NCBI GenBank assembly: GCA_024362935.1
Contig: JANCRA010000012.1
Span: 2,108,001 to 2,172,000, forward strand
Length of the DNA stretch: 64,000 bases
Direction of reading: 5' to 3'
Source of the DNA: Setophaga petechia
Lineage: Eukaryota > Chordata > Aves > Passeriformes > Parulidae
Shown here: piece after piece, positions 14,301 through 26,515 of the stretch
How the letters are laid out: each line of letters starts with the position of its first letter
Position numbering within the stretch: the stretch's first letter is position 1
Translations under genes and position numbers: made by a program
The notes under the pieces: generated by a model
What the model was told of the DNA's origin: nothing
The model's input: only the letters and a program-made list of their open reading frames with translations
Databases searched by the model: none

Positions 14301-17300
14301 GATCTGCCAAGTATATTTAGATACATTCCTATGCAGCTTCCCAGAATATTCCAGTATCTAAAACTATAGATATATTTTTATATCCCCATATGTGCGTCTG
14401 CAGATTTTTTTTCATGGACCCCAGAAAAATGGCCAAGAAAAACAGCATATGCAAGAATGTGAACGTACAGGCATATACACACATCACTAAAGGCTGCATG
14501 AAAGTTTTTTGAAGTAACAAGTTCTTTAGTTTCTAGGACAACTTAAATCAAGGACCAGATATATCTGGCAAGCAATTCAGTGCTCTAGAATCAAGAGAAC
14601 TTCATTTTTTTTATGAATGACTCAAAACACTAATTACAGAATAATCCCAGATATATTTTCTTAGTGACTTTTTACAACAGCCTAGCAGTTAGTTATCTGG
14701 TACATACTGAACCCCTTCTTGCTTTATATTCAAATATGGTGATTTTGTACATCTATTTCTGTTTGTACCTATCTAGTAACTGCAGTGTTTTAAAGTAAAG
14801 TTCTCAGATGCTGAAAAAATATTTTCCCATGTATTTAAAATATTTGTATTTATAACAATAAATTTAACAAGACAAAATCGGTTACTGATTTGGGTTCATC
14901 AATTTCATTTAGTTTGCTTCTAGAAGTCCTATTTCATACTGCATCGCTCCCTCTGAAGTCACCTAAAGGGTTTCATTTTTCATAGTTTGCAATGTTCATT
15001 AGATATTTATATGAAAAATGAGAACAAACTATGCTACAGCAGATAGAACAAAAACAATTTCATAGGGCAGTAAACTCTCATACTCCAGGGCATAACCCAA
15101 CTAGTAATTTATAGGGTTAGGGAGAAGCCTTGCTCTGCAGATTATTCTGAAGAGAATACAATTAAATGTTAAGTACCTTCCATCAAACCATCCATTCAGC
15201 TGTAAACTGGACAAAATATGGTATCACAATTTCTTTGTCTGTATCTTTGTGAAACCAGCCTACCACCCTTGCTCGAGTGGCATCCACAGCAATCTTTCTC
15301 AGTTCAGACTGCTCTAAGTACAGTTCACATAGTCAGGTATCAACTGAACTAGATGATGATATTTTTTAGGATTTAAAATGTGTTTCCTAGCCTATTTACT
15401 TTGTCACTTTATTTCCTACACCATTTTTCTTAAGGTATGAAATGACCATTTTGTTTCAAGTGAGCAAGGCAAAACCTCTGTGTATTGCTTTCATATTTTA
15501 TACACCACCCTGAAATACACCTACGTTTGAAAGCATAAATTATCTTCTTCCCTCATTTTCACATGGACTCTTATATGCAATATCTAAAACTGTATTGATC
15601 AAATTTATCCAAGACTTGCGGTAAATGAAGATAAAGAAAAATCTCTTTTAAATGTAGAAAGGTTAAACATATAAAATACATATCATTATCTACCTTGTTA
15701 CTAATAGAGTTCTGAAAAAATGCTGGAATAAGAAAAACCCTTTGCTCACTGCAAACACTGATAAAAGATTTTACAAGTGACCAGATTTAACTGTCCCTAC
15801 AGTGATCATTATTCTGATTGTCCTTTTAATTCAAAGGTGCATTGCATTTGCTTAAGAACGTATCTCACAAAACTCCTCATCTCTAACTTCCTTCCCCTTT
15901 GGGTTGTATCATACTTTTGTTAAATAGGTACAATTTCATACAGTGGGAAAGGAATAAAAATAAAGGAGAGGAGAAAGTGATTTAAAGTCTCCATGAGACT
16001 CCAAAGTGAAAGTACACAGTAACAACAGGGCCTTTGATTCAATACAGTGCAAAATCACAAGCCAGACCCAGAGTGTAGCACAATGGACTGCGAAGGCTTG
16101 GCCATTAGCAGCAGAAACAGCAACTCTTATTGTTTCTCCTCATTTCTTGGAGAAAAGATGAGTTTGTTCAATTTTAAACGCAATAAATAAGGCAGGCAGT
16201 TTGTTCTCATCCCTCCCTTCATCCAGTAGCCACACAGTAACCACTGCAGCTGGCTTTTATGGGTGAAAGGGCTGGAAGCAGGTTCTGGGGAGCATTTCAT
16301 CAGTATCAAAATGAGCTGGTGTCAGCTCCTCATGAAGACACAAGCATGAACTCCCAGCAAGATAGAGCAGAGAGGCAGCCTGAGGTGTCAGGACCGACAG
16401 CCACACACTGATTGAGGCCTCCTCCCGGCCTCCTTAGAGCACACAGGGGCAGGGGACCTGCCTTGCAAGCATCCCAATCCTGTCCAGAGCCAGAAAATCC
16501 ACCATGTCCAGGTGGGTCAAGACTGGAGACTGTGCCTGCAGCCTTCTACTTACCTCTACTTGCCCTTTGCCCAAAGCCGAGATTCTTCTGAGAGAGAAAG
16601 AAAAGTTCACTTTAACAAGTCCATCAGCATAAACTGCTTGATAACTTAAATCAGGAACATCTTCTGTGACAGTACATTAAGCTCTGCCCAATAAGAGAAA
16701 AAAATTAAATAAATGCTGCACAGACACAGAATGTATGTTTGACTAATTGTGATTCTTGCATGGTATATAAGAAAATTGTGCTTTCAGAATGAAGCAGCAT
16801 GATTTGATTTCTGAAATACCCTTGTGTTTAAGAGACTCACTTTATAAGCAGCTAGTCTACCTCATTGTTATACAGTGTGCAATTACAGCTCTCAGAAGTT
16901 AGGGCAAATCCTACCATCTGAAATTCAATCAAAAAAATCTGTTAAATAATAACAGAAAGCATTTGTCACAGAGCTGTATTTTAAGGAAAGGAGGTTCAAA
17001 GATCTTTCTTTAGGTTCACTGTGGTTTAGAAAAATTAATGATAACAAAAAAGAGCTTCCAGTATGATGAGAAATACAAAAAAAAGTTATTTGGTTACTTT
17101 TGTTACTGAAAATCCAATATCAGCCTGCTGATGGTAAATGAAAGGAAAGCATAAGAGGTATTGACATTTTGTATTTCTGACCCCATCCTTGGGACACCAA
17201 ATTCTTTCTTTGGCATTTCTCTCACATTTACTTAGAACATGATAAATATATCTATCCAAGCAACTATATCAACACTAGGAGCCTGTTTTACCTAAGTTCA

Positions 17301-20300
17301 GGCGCCTTGTGTTGTTATGTAGGTGGGAAGGCAGATTCGTTTCTCCTTCTTCCTCGAGATGAGTAGGTGTGTGGAAAAATGCCATATGAATCAAATTATC
17401 TTTGATTCATCATTTATATCATTCACATTATACAAAATGGTTTGTGCTTAGGAACTCATTTTTTATCCATGTGTTCCTGGCAAGTATACAGTATACAAAA
17501 GAAAAGACAAAAAACCCAAGGACTCCACTGATTCAAAATTCAGATTATCTCTGCATTTTCTCCTCACTGTTTTTTTTTTTTTATTATTCTTTTAGCAACA
17601 ATTTGTATAATAATAATTAGTAAAATCCTATTGCAGTCAAATCTTCTTGGAAAATGCCTCCTAAAGGACTTAGAAACCCTTCCTTTGAAATACCTATGGT
17701 TAGAGTAAATCACATTAGCTATGGCAGCCAGCTGAGCTCAATTCAACTGTGAATGTTCTCTTTTAATCCACCTGGATCTCCTCTACTCCTCCCTACACAT
17801 TGTGTGGGCAAGGAAAACCAAAGGCCTTGATTGCACAGAATGCCCCACAGTATTTTCTTCCAGAGAATTTAAGCATAATATTAAGGACATGTTGCACCAC
17901 TCCTTCTGAAGCCTGCAGTACTGGCATTATCATAAATCTCAAACTGACTTCCTTATTTGATCTTTTCCCAGCATGCAAACATGCAGGCACTGGAAGCATC
18001 TGTGGGATTCTGAATACATCTGAAGTAATGTGCACATCAGTCTCCTGCTGAATGGGTCTTAAATCTACAGCTTTTATTGTTCAGGCCATTGCTTCAAGTT
18101 GACTTGCAGTGCAAGAGGATTCCTGCAGAGGCTTTATTAAAGTCCAAATTCTGCAGTCTGACATAAACAAAATGCAAATTCTCAGCTTTTTAAATGCAAA
18201 ATATATCTGCTAACAACCCTCTCTTTCATTCATGTGACATGCAAAACCAATTGGGAGAGTGATCTGTGGTGGAAGAAATTGTTTTTTCACGTCATTCCAG
18301 TCAAAACACGGAAGATGTGTTTCTAGCTAACCCAAAAGCAACTCTCAAGAATCATGTCCTCTTCTTCCTCTCTCTGTAGAAAAAATATATATTTCCCGTT
18401 GCACTTGTAGACCAAGCAGGCTAAAGATTTGTTGATTTCTGATGCTGTAGAAATGAAATACATTGTCCACAATAAACATATTAGTAAAATGTCTTCTTCA
18501 TCTGAATTTAAAAAAAAAAAGCAACCACAAAAACGAACCCTCACTTTTCCTAGGCTTATTCCATCCCACCACAGAAACCACCTGAGCATGCAAAATAGCA
18601 GAAAGATACTGGTGAGTTGGGTTTTGGGATTTCAAAGGGGTTTTGCTTAATTATTCATACAGCAAATTCAGCGAAAGGTATTATTAGTTCTCTTTTTCCT
18701 CAGTTCATTTAACACAGGTCTCTCTGCTTCTTCACTTAGTGTTATTTTTTTCTAGGTGTGAATGTCTTTTCTGTCATGTGAAATTGAAATCCAATCTCAT
18801 TAACATACAATTTCTATTTAGATTGCATTTTCTTTCTTGTCTATAGCTAGTATTCACTCTTTTGTTTTTTGCTTTCTTTTTTGTTGCTGCTCTTCCTCTA
18901 GAGTACCTTTTGGAATGTGTTTTACATGAAAGATGTTATACAAAAAGCAAAGGATAATCTAATTTCTTTTTACCAAAGAAAACAAAGTCCACCTCATGCA
19001 AGGCTTATATCTATTATTGTTGTTTTTCAGGGAGGGTAGATGATGAAACTGCCAGAATAGCTAGTGAGGGTGTATCCTGCATTAGTGCTGCTCTGTAAGG
19101 ACAGAGGGAGGGGAACAGGAAACATTGTTTTGTTTGCAGTCATTAATTTCTCTGCTGCAAAAAAAGTAACACTGAGCAGATGCACCTTTTTTCTGAACAG
19201 AAGTGTTTTCTCTTCCTAATTAATTGGGGACTTATTCAATACTGGCTCAGCAATGCAAAATTGACCTTTGAAGATCAAAGTGAAAAGCCATATGGGGCTA
19301 AATCTTGTCTCTCTTATGCATGCTAAACTCACATTTCAGATGAGTTTGCATGAGGACTTAGACAAGTGATCATCATACACCATGAGAAACAGCTCCTGGG
19401 ACAGTTTAATTGTATATCCAAAACTTTTGTGCTTCACCTTATTTTCACCTTATTTTTTCACCCTCTTTTTTGGGGTTTCTTCTGGGTAAGTTTCACCCCC
19501 ACTCACATCTCCCTCAACCATCCCATTTTGCTTTAACATAATTGGCAAACTTCTTACAACACAAAATCTTGGGATGAGAATATTAGCACTGCATAACTTA
19601 GGAAAGCCTCCTCATTACACTGCTTCTTCATTTCAATTGTTTGAAATTCTTTTGCACCTACAGGCATACGCAGAAGCCAAACCAGGATAGAAGTGCGCTT
19701 ACATTACATTACTATTTCCTGAATACCAACAGCCAGAGGGTTAAATTAATAATTCAGAATCAACCAAATATTTTTCTTTCAAAATACCTCACAAACTATA
19801 CTGAATATATAGTTTTGTAATGCAAAATACAGTTTATATTGAAAATCCTTACTACAATGATACTGCATCTGCTGACATAAGGAATGTTTTAACAGTTTTT
19901 CCCCTGAAATACTCTTAAATTTTAAGCAGGTCCTGCTGGTATCAGAAGGTTAAACTTGTAAGACCTAAACACCAACAACAACAGCCAAAAATCTTTTAGA
20001 GATTTATGTATTCGATGTATTATACTCCCTTCTCACTACCAGAGTTGCATTTTATGATGAGAAACTATCTAAGGTGCAGAATACAGTCTGCGGTCAGCAG
20101 TCATTCTAGTCTGGTCTACAGTCATTAAAAAGAAGTCTAAACAATTCCAGGGTTCTGACGTTGTCAAAACAGCCAAATAACACGAGATGAAGATGCTTAC
20201 AGTTATCTAATAATTCTTCAAACACATGATAACTGCATGAAAGCCACACCCATGGAGGGCTATACTGTATCAATCACAGTCTCAGTAGGGGAGAAATTCT

Positions 20301-21719
20301 TTAATTTTCCAGCAAAGTCCTGCACTGGCACTGTTTAGGCAAAATGGGAATAAACCCTGGATGGTGTCAACCAACATAGTTCCTTGACTGTAAGAACAGA
20401 CATATTTGATAACATAATTGGAATATAACTTTTTTTAGACTGGTTGAAGATGGAAATAATAATGCAACCTCACTGTACACAATCTTAGAATCAAAAAATA
20501 GCCTGAAAGAATTTTTTTATATTCATCAAGATGTTTTAAATTAGGATAGAAAGAAAAGACAGATGGTAGTTCACCTGCTAAAGTGAACAAAGCTTTTCAA
20601 GAGTTTTCTAATGTCAGGTTCTTCTTATTTTGAGACATCTTTCTGGATGCTGAAAGTGGAGGCAGCCAAAAAAAACTACCCAAACTCTCAATCAGTGACC
20701 TTAGAAGGTCATATACTACAGGAATAAACAGAAAATCAGGTACAAAACTATATTCAAATCTTGTACTCTGTTATGCTTCTAGGTTTCATATATAAAAACC
20801 CAGAACATTACAGTCAAATATGGAAGGCTTCTCAAGGGTGAGTCACAAGAATGCTGCATTTGACCACACTCCATGAAATGGTAAAATATTTACCTACCAA
20901 AGGGTGAAGTTGACAGCATATCCTAATTAATATTTTTGAAGTACCTTAGATCTCTGTCTACACAGATTCTGCATGACAGCTGCAAAAAATACTCAGGATA
21001 AAGTTCTGCACTGAATTAAACTACTCACATTTAGTCCTCCTATGGTAATCTGGTTCTCTCAAAAGTGACAGAAAAAATATTGCAAGACAAAAGAGCTATT
21101 TACATAAATTAATGTTAAGACATGAAGAAAAAGAGATATGGCCATGGTTAGGCTAGAAATCAGAAGCTTCTTAATTAGCTGTGAAAGGGAGAATATTATT
21201 TCAGTAGATTTAGGGAAAGCAATAAACCCAGAGAGGTTTTGAGATCCAAGCCACTTTTTGCATGGGATCATACATCCTGATCACTCTAATCACTGCCCAC
21301 TATTTCTTCTATCGGGTACATTCACAGAGCTGAGAGATGTTCCCAGAGCTCAAGTCAGTGAGAGACAGCCACAGTCCTTCACTGCAGACCTGGGAGGACT
21401 TGTGATGCTGCAAGCAAACAAAGGCCAGGCTCCTGGCTAGGGGGCTGATCTGTGACCTGGATTCAGTTCACTGCTCTGCTGTTCATCTCTCCTGTTTCCT
21501 CAGGCACATCACCATCGCAGAAGCTTTTCATTTGTGACAAAAATAAATACTTATCACCATCCGAGGTAGGTGCAAGGATCAATACTATATGGATTTAAGA
21601 TACCAGAGTAACAGCAAACATTCAACTACCTTCACAGGGTGCTTTTAATTCCAAAATCTCAATTTTTATGGGCACAGTCTCTTCACTCTGTTAGCACACC
21701 TATCAGGCATTTTCATTTC
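11341..21719. other. Unique sequence, nothing firmly recognised
   Basis: About 10 kb without a recognisable gene or transposon. Composition is AT-rich, with a somewhat GC-richer patch at about 16.26-16.58 kb. Splice-like pairs at 16554-16587 (minus) and 18554-18611 (plus) are listed as observations. A nested inverted repeat sits at 14974-15033. The open frames on opposite strands at 17.8-18.05 kb overlap almost completely and carry no domain. Confidence 0.55.
14974..15033. repeat. Interleaved perfect inverted repeats
   Basis: CATTTTTCATA at 14974-14984 is exactly complementary to TATGAAAAATG at 15010-15020. The overlapping CATAGTTTG at 14981-14989 is exactly complementary to CAAACTATG at 15025-15033. 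The two pairings share bases and so are alternatives. This is seen directly; AT-richness makes chance a reasonable explanation. Confidence 0.7.
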
Positions 21720-22045
21720 AGGCCAGGTGACAGAAGCACTGCTTAGAGGGCAGAGAGCAGCAAGTGAGGCAGCTCAGAGCAGAGAGTAGCAGGCAGAGGA
21801 CGGTGCACTGCCTGTGGTCCTGCTGCCTCCTGAGCCCAGCCTGGAGCCCCGACCGCACTGCAGCTGCTGCACCGCGGGGACGGGAGCGTGTGTGTGTCTG
21901 TGTGTGTGTGTGTGTGTCTGTGTGTGTCTGTGTGTGTCTGTGTGTCTGTGTGTGTGTGTGTGTCTGTGTCTGTGTGTGTCTGTGTGTCTGTGTGTGTGTG
22001 TGTGTCTGTGTCTGTGTGTGTGTCTGTGTCTGTGTGTCTGTGTGT

Positions 22046-22077
<32 letters not shown>

Positions 22078-22580
22078 CTGTGTGTGTGTGTGTGTGTGTG
22101 TCTCTGTGTGTGTCTGTGTGTCTGTGTGTGTGTGCGTCTGTGTGTGTGTGTGTGTCTGTGTGTGTGTCTGTGCGTGTGTCTGTGCGTGTCTGGGTGCGTG
22201 TCTGGGTGTCTGTGTGTGTGTGTTTGGGTGGGGGTGGCAGCGGGGAGGGCAGGCTGGAGGGCAGAACTGGACCCCTCTGAGCATAGGGATTGCTGTCCTC
22301 TGCCTCCCACAGCCCCCAGCAGGAGGAACACGGCTGCTTCTCTGGGTCTTTCTCCTCTGCCTCCTGACTCACTTCCATCCTCCTCCACTCCTGCCCATGC
22401 CAAGAGCAGCACGACTTTGGCCAGGGCTGTTCTGCCATCTCTGGTGGAACAAAATCAGTTTCACCTGCTCTCCTGGGAGACACTGAGATGCTGTTGGCTG
22501 CTACATCAAACAATGGCTCTGCCACTGACACCGTCACAGCTGCTTTTTAGTTCAGGTGCTGGCACGCTGCACGTCTGCTG
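21720..22580. other. GC-rich island around a TG microsatellite
   Basis: This block is clearly richer in G+C than the surrounding kilobases and includes CpGs (ACCGCGGGGACGGGAGCG just before the repeat). It is stop-poor in several frames on both strands. Open frames of up to 276 codons run through it, but most of their length is translated TG repeat (Val-Cys, or Thr-His on the other strand), so they are not evidence of a protein. The flanks (about 21720-21887 and 22231-22580) might be part of an unrecognised repeat or a small CpG-containing regulatory block. I cannot tell which. Confidence 0.6.
21888..22230. repeat. Interrupted (TG)n microsatellite, about 340 bp
   Basis: Alternating TG runs are broken at short intervals by a C, giving units such as TGTGTGTC and TGTCTGTG, with a few late variants (TGCG, TGGG) at the right end. 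The reverse strand is the matching CA/GACA array. The regular C interruptions give a higher-order pattern rather than a plain dinucleotide run. Length is likely to vary between individuals and to be error-prone in assembly. Confidence 0.97.
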
Positions 22581-24127
22581 CTTTGTAACTGCCTGGTGGA
22601 TGCTGTCTGATGACTGCATCCCCAGAAGAAAGCCTTGGGATTAGCATGCAGCTTATCTGTATTCAACAGTCAGCCAAGATCTCAAAAAAGCTATGTATAA
22701 AATTGTATCTCTTTTGCTACCCAAAGGAGTCTATACTCTTCTGTGTTTTTCTCATGAACACTGATTTTATGGCATGTTATTCAATTAAGACCTTTTCATA
22801 TGTTTTGCAGTTGAAGTCATACATCCAGCTAGTTAGCCTAAAATTCACAGACTGCCTCCAGTGTTAAACTTTCATTTTTAACAGGATACTCAGATTCCTG
22901 TTTCTAGAAAGTGAAGTTAAATCACAGCTCCCTGTGGGGCATTTCAGAGGATGACTCTAAATAAGCCAAAGGCAATATATTAAAGAACAGATCTTTATTA
23001 CAAAAAGCTTATAAATTCACAGTAAAGGAAAGGAAGGCCACAGAAAATTCAAGAAAATAAACGAAACTCAATAAATATGCTTTATTGATGAGTTAGTGGA
23101 GAGTAGACAGCACTGCAGAAACAACAGCTTAGAAGACAAATCACTGTCTGGGCTAATAAGAGGTCACACCCATATCTCGCTATAATTTTCTTATCCCCAT
23201 ACAGAAATCAGATCTAACGCAAATAATCAAAATATCAATGTAGGATTTGGACTCTAAGCCCAAAGTTGCCAAAAGGTCAAGAGTACAGAAAGGCTCAGCT
23301 CTAACTAGCAGTTAAGGATCTTATTTACATTCTCAGTTTCTGCATGTGCATAACAAGAGAAAAAGAAGGAAGAAAATTTTTTTTGCACACTGACTCACTG
23401 AATTGTTTACCTTGAAACACATCCTGCTTCAGGGCTTGTTTAATTCTCACCATAGGGACTCCTCGCCTTTACAGAACTGAAGTTCAAGTCTCTTAAATGC
23501 TATGTGATCCCATGAGGTCAGTATTTTAAAATCCTTTACCCTCATGTTAAATTAATAAAGTTTAGTGACTTCATCATGAAACTGGTCATTTGGGGACCTT
23601 GTATCTAGCAAGGCTTTTATGATTTTTTGTGGTTTGCTTTCAGTTTTTCAGGCTGTTGGTGAGGATTTTTGCTTAATCACTTGGCCCCCATCAATGCTTT
23701 TATTTTGCTCAAGTAAGCAATTTCTTTTGAATACAGATTTCTGACAAAATTCTTTAATCAGCTTTTGCTCAGAAACTGTTTATTTCCATCTGTATTACAA
23801 ATGTAGGATTTAAACAACCTATCAATTCAGCATAAGCAGCAAGTCATCTTGTCAGTCTGTCCTTTCCTCTCAGGGATGCAACTACTGTATTCTGTAGTTC
23901 TGAAGAAACGAAATAATAGGATTAGAAAAACATTGAGGAGAAGGGTATGTCAAACAAAAGAAATGCATGCTGTGGTTCTAAAGCAATCTCATCTAGTACT
24001 GGGAATTGTAATCCATTTGTGCTAAAGACTTTGCCTCTGCTAATTTAACAAAAAAACCCATGAAAGGCTTGTATAGTTTGATACTGTAGTGTGGCCTACA
24101 GGGAAACATAATTAAAACATGTCTGAG
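22581..24127. other. Unique AT-rich sequence, nothing recognised
   Basis: No gene, RNA or repeat is recognised in this stretch. It contains only short homopolymer tracts and short unsupported open frames. Confidence 0.6.
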
Positions 24128-24693
24128 TGTGTTGGCTTTGGTTTGGATGGAGTTAATTTCTTAAATAGTAGCTACTAATGGCTGTAGTATTGGTTTCTGA
24201 TGAAAAGAGGATAGATAATACAGTTATTTTAGCTATTGCAGAGCAGTACTTGCATAGAGTCTAGGCCTTTCCACCCTGTCCTGCCAGCGAGGAGGCCAGG
24301 GGTGCGTAAGAAGGTGGAAAGCAGCACAATCAGGACAGCTGAGGTGACCCGAGGGACATTCCAGACCTGTGGCATCCTGCTCAGCACTAAAACAAGGGGG
24401 AAGCTGCCTGAGGGGCCACTGCTCAGAGGCTGGCTGGGCATCAGTCAGTCAGTGCTGAGCAATTGCTTCCATCTGTGTCACTTGTCTTTTTGGAGTTTTA
24501 TTCCTGTCTCTTTATTATTTCTCTTTTCATTACTATTAGCATTATTATTAAAAGAAAAATAATTCAACTGTTCTTATCTCAACCCAAAACTTTTCTCAGT
24601 TTTACCTTTCCAATTCACTTCCACCTGTCCTGCTGGGGCAGGGGGAGCAGCAGCTCTGTGGAGCTTAATTGCTGCCTGGGGTAAACCACAACA
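24128..24693 (+). mobile_element. Solo LTR 2, related but distinct avian ERVL-like subfamily
   Basis: About 566 bp, opening TGTGTTGGCTTTGG and closing GTAAACCACAACA. The first roughly 200 bases and the last roughly 100 bases align by eye with the other LTRs here (GAGTTAATTTC near the start, TCTCAACCC and the terminal block near the end). The middle is different: it has GGCTGGGCATCAGTCAGTCAG and then an AT-rich ATTATTATT stretch in place of the CCTGCCCATGGGAAG region. This points to another subfamily of the same LTR superfamily. No clean 5-bp target duplication was found: the left flank is CTGAG and the right flank GAGTA, so either decay or a slightly wrong boundary is possible. No viral internal sequence adjoins it. 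Confidence 0.8.
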
Positions 24694-25477
24694 GAGTAAA
24701 AGCAATTTTAGTCATTAATAAGCAATCTAAAGTACAGTCAGCCATACAAACACACTATTATTTAAGGATTACAATTTGTGATAAAGCCAGCAATCAAATA
24801 ACCTTATAGATCCCAAACTCAATTAGCATAGTAAAAAAATAATGCCCAAGTACTTAAGAAAAATTATTCTATACATCTTTGGAGGAAATGCAAAAATATT
24901 GTTCAACAGAAATAGCTAAATCTGTAAGCACTTTCAGCTCTTATGCTTTGTATCAACATTAGACAGTTTTATTAAAAAAAGAAATACTATTTAAATAAGT
25001 CAATGTAAGATCAGATATACAGTGTAATTTTAAAAGAAAAGCTTTGCAGTCTATTTTCTTCATCCTCACAGACACCAATCACAGGGTATTTTTCATGTAC
25101 TCCGGTATTGGCTCAGCTTCAGGTACTAGGCTAAATAAGCATTCACTTAAGACTTAGTTCTGTTGAGCGAGAGTGGTATTGAGAAGAATGACCTTCTCTG
25201 CATATTAAAGTTTACATAAGAAAGGTGAAAAACTGTTTGTGACCTCGTAAAAGGCCATTATTTCCATTTAAACAGAGCTGCAGGCAAGCACAGAGCATCC
25301 TGAATAGTGTTACGGTTGTGTGCTAATCATGCTGAAGTCTGTAATTGTGAGTGAAAATCATCTGAATATTGGTCAGGAAAACACACAAAATAAAAGCTGA
25401 AACCTATGTCTACTAATAATCCATCAGCTTGAAATTAAAAACTACTTTGAAACTGAAAGTTGAGACTTGGGGTGTTT

Positions 25478-25611
25478 CACCTATCAAACCCAAACCAAAA
25501 CCAGAACAAAACAAACCATACCACACCTCCTCTCTGCACCCCCCCACAAAAAAAAAACCAAACAAACCCAACCACAAGTGAAAGCAAACAAACAAAAAAC
25601 CCCAACCACTT
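25478..25611. repeat. A/C-rich strand-asymmetric low-complexity tract
   Basis: For about 130 bases the plus strand is almost all A and C, with very few G and few T, including a run of seven C followed by a run of A. Motifs such as CAAAC and AACC recur irregularly. Open frames reading it as Pro/Lys/Thr-rich on one strand, or Gly/Val/Phe-rich on the other, are composition artefacts. Confidence 0.85.
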
Positions 25612-26443
25612 TTTGCTCAGAAACTATTTTCCTATTCCTGGAATATGAGCTGCAAGTCTCAGAAAAGAGGACAATTGGGATTTCAAACACAGAGAGTCCA
25701 ATGAGACTGTGAGACACGAGACATCCGTCTGTCTCACATGTAGATCAAGGTAATTCAGATGAGAATTCAGTGTTTCAGAGATGAGCTGAACTCAAAGCGG
25801 AACGAGAGCAATTTGACATTCCCACTTGCCGCAGTTTGCAAAGACAACCAGTGTTTACAGAGGTTTGCTTATTGTTCTCACAATGCCTTTTCTCAGCCAA
25901 TTCTTGTGTGCAAGCACCATAACAACACAGTATAATAAGCCCAACCTGCTTTAGCCCCCTGCATTCCACAGCGCACATTCAAACAAGGCTAATGCAGTTT
26001 GGCCCAGATGCATGCACGTTTCCGTGTATCGAGGTAAGCAAAGAAAAAGCCAAGATCAAAGCCTCTTCACTCCCAGGTGAATCACAGAGCTACAGACTCA
26101 CTCTCCCACCCCACTGAGCTTAGTTATTCATGAGACACAGGATGTTTGTCCTATCAGAAAATGGTACTCAAGCAGGGTAAAGCTATGAGTGAATACTTTG
26201 GAGAATGCTGCTGGAAAATACTGTAAACAAGTGCATGTAAGTGTCCCTCTGCTCTCTGCAGAAAACAGGACGTTGAGGTGTGGAGATAACACAAATGTTC
26301 ACGGAGAAGTACTGAATATTTCTGACCCTCTTGGCTGCTAAATAAATACTAGCATAAATCATGAAGAGTCCATAAAGCTTTATTTTTTTATAGCCATTCA
26401 AGCTTGTGGTATTTGTAGTTTCACTTGCCAGCTCCATCACTGG

Positions 26444-26515
26444 TCTGATCAAGCTCTGCTTCATATGATTTCCACTAGATCTGATCAAGTTTTGCTTCAT
26501 ACAATTTCCACCAGA
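26444..26515. repeat. Two-copy tandem duplication, 36-bp unit
   Basis: Two adjacent 36-base copies (26444-26479 and 26480-26515) both start TCTGATCAAG and share GCTTCATA and TTTCCAC, with a handful of substitutions. Because 36 is a multiple of three, the reverse-strand open frame across it also shows a 12-residue repeat (pattern SGN-MKQ-LIR). No known protein is recognised and this is probably a local duplication. Confidence 0.8.

Noticed and set aside
21743..22644. Long overlapping open frames (188-276 codons) on both strands
   Set aside because: Most of their length is translated TG/CA microsatellite, which lacks stop codons in most frames. There is no domain outside the repeat.
25413..25717. 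Pro/Lys- and Gly/Phe-rich open frames on both strands
   Set aside because: They are products of the A/C-rich low-complexity tract.
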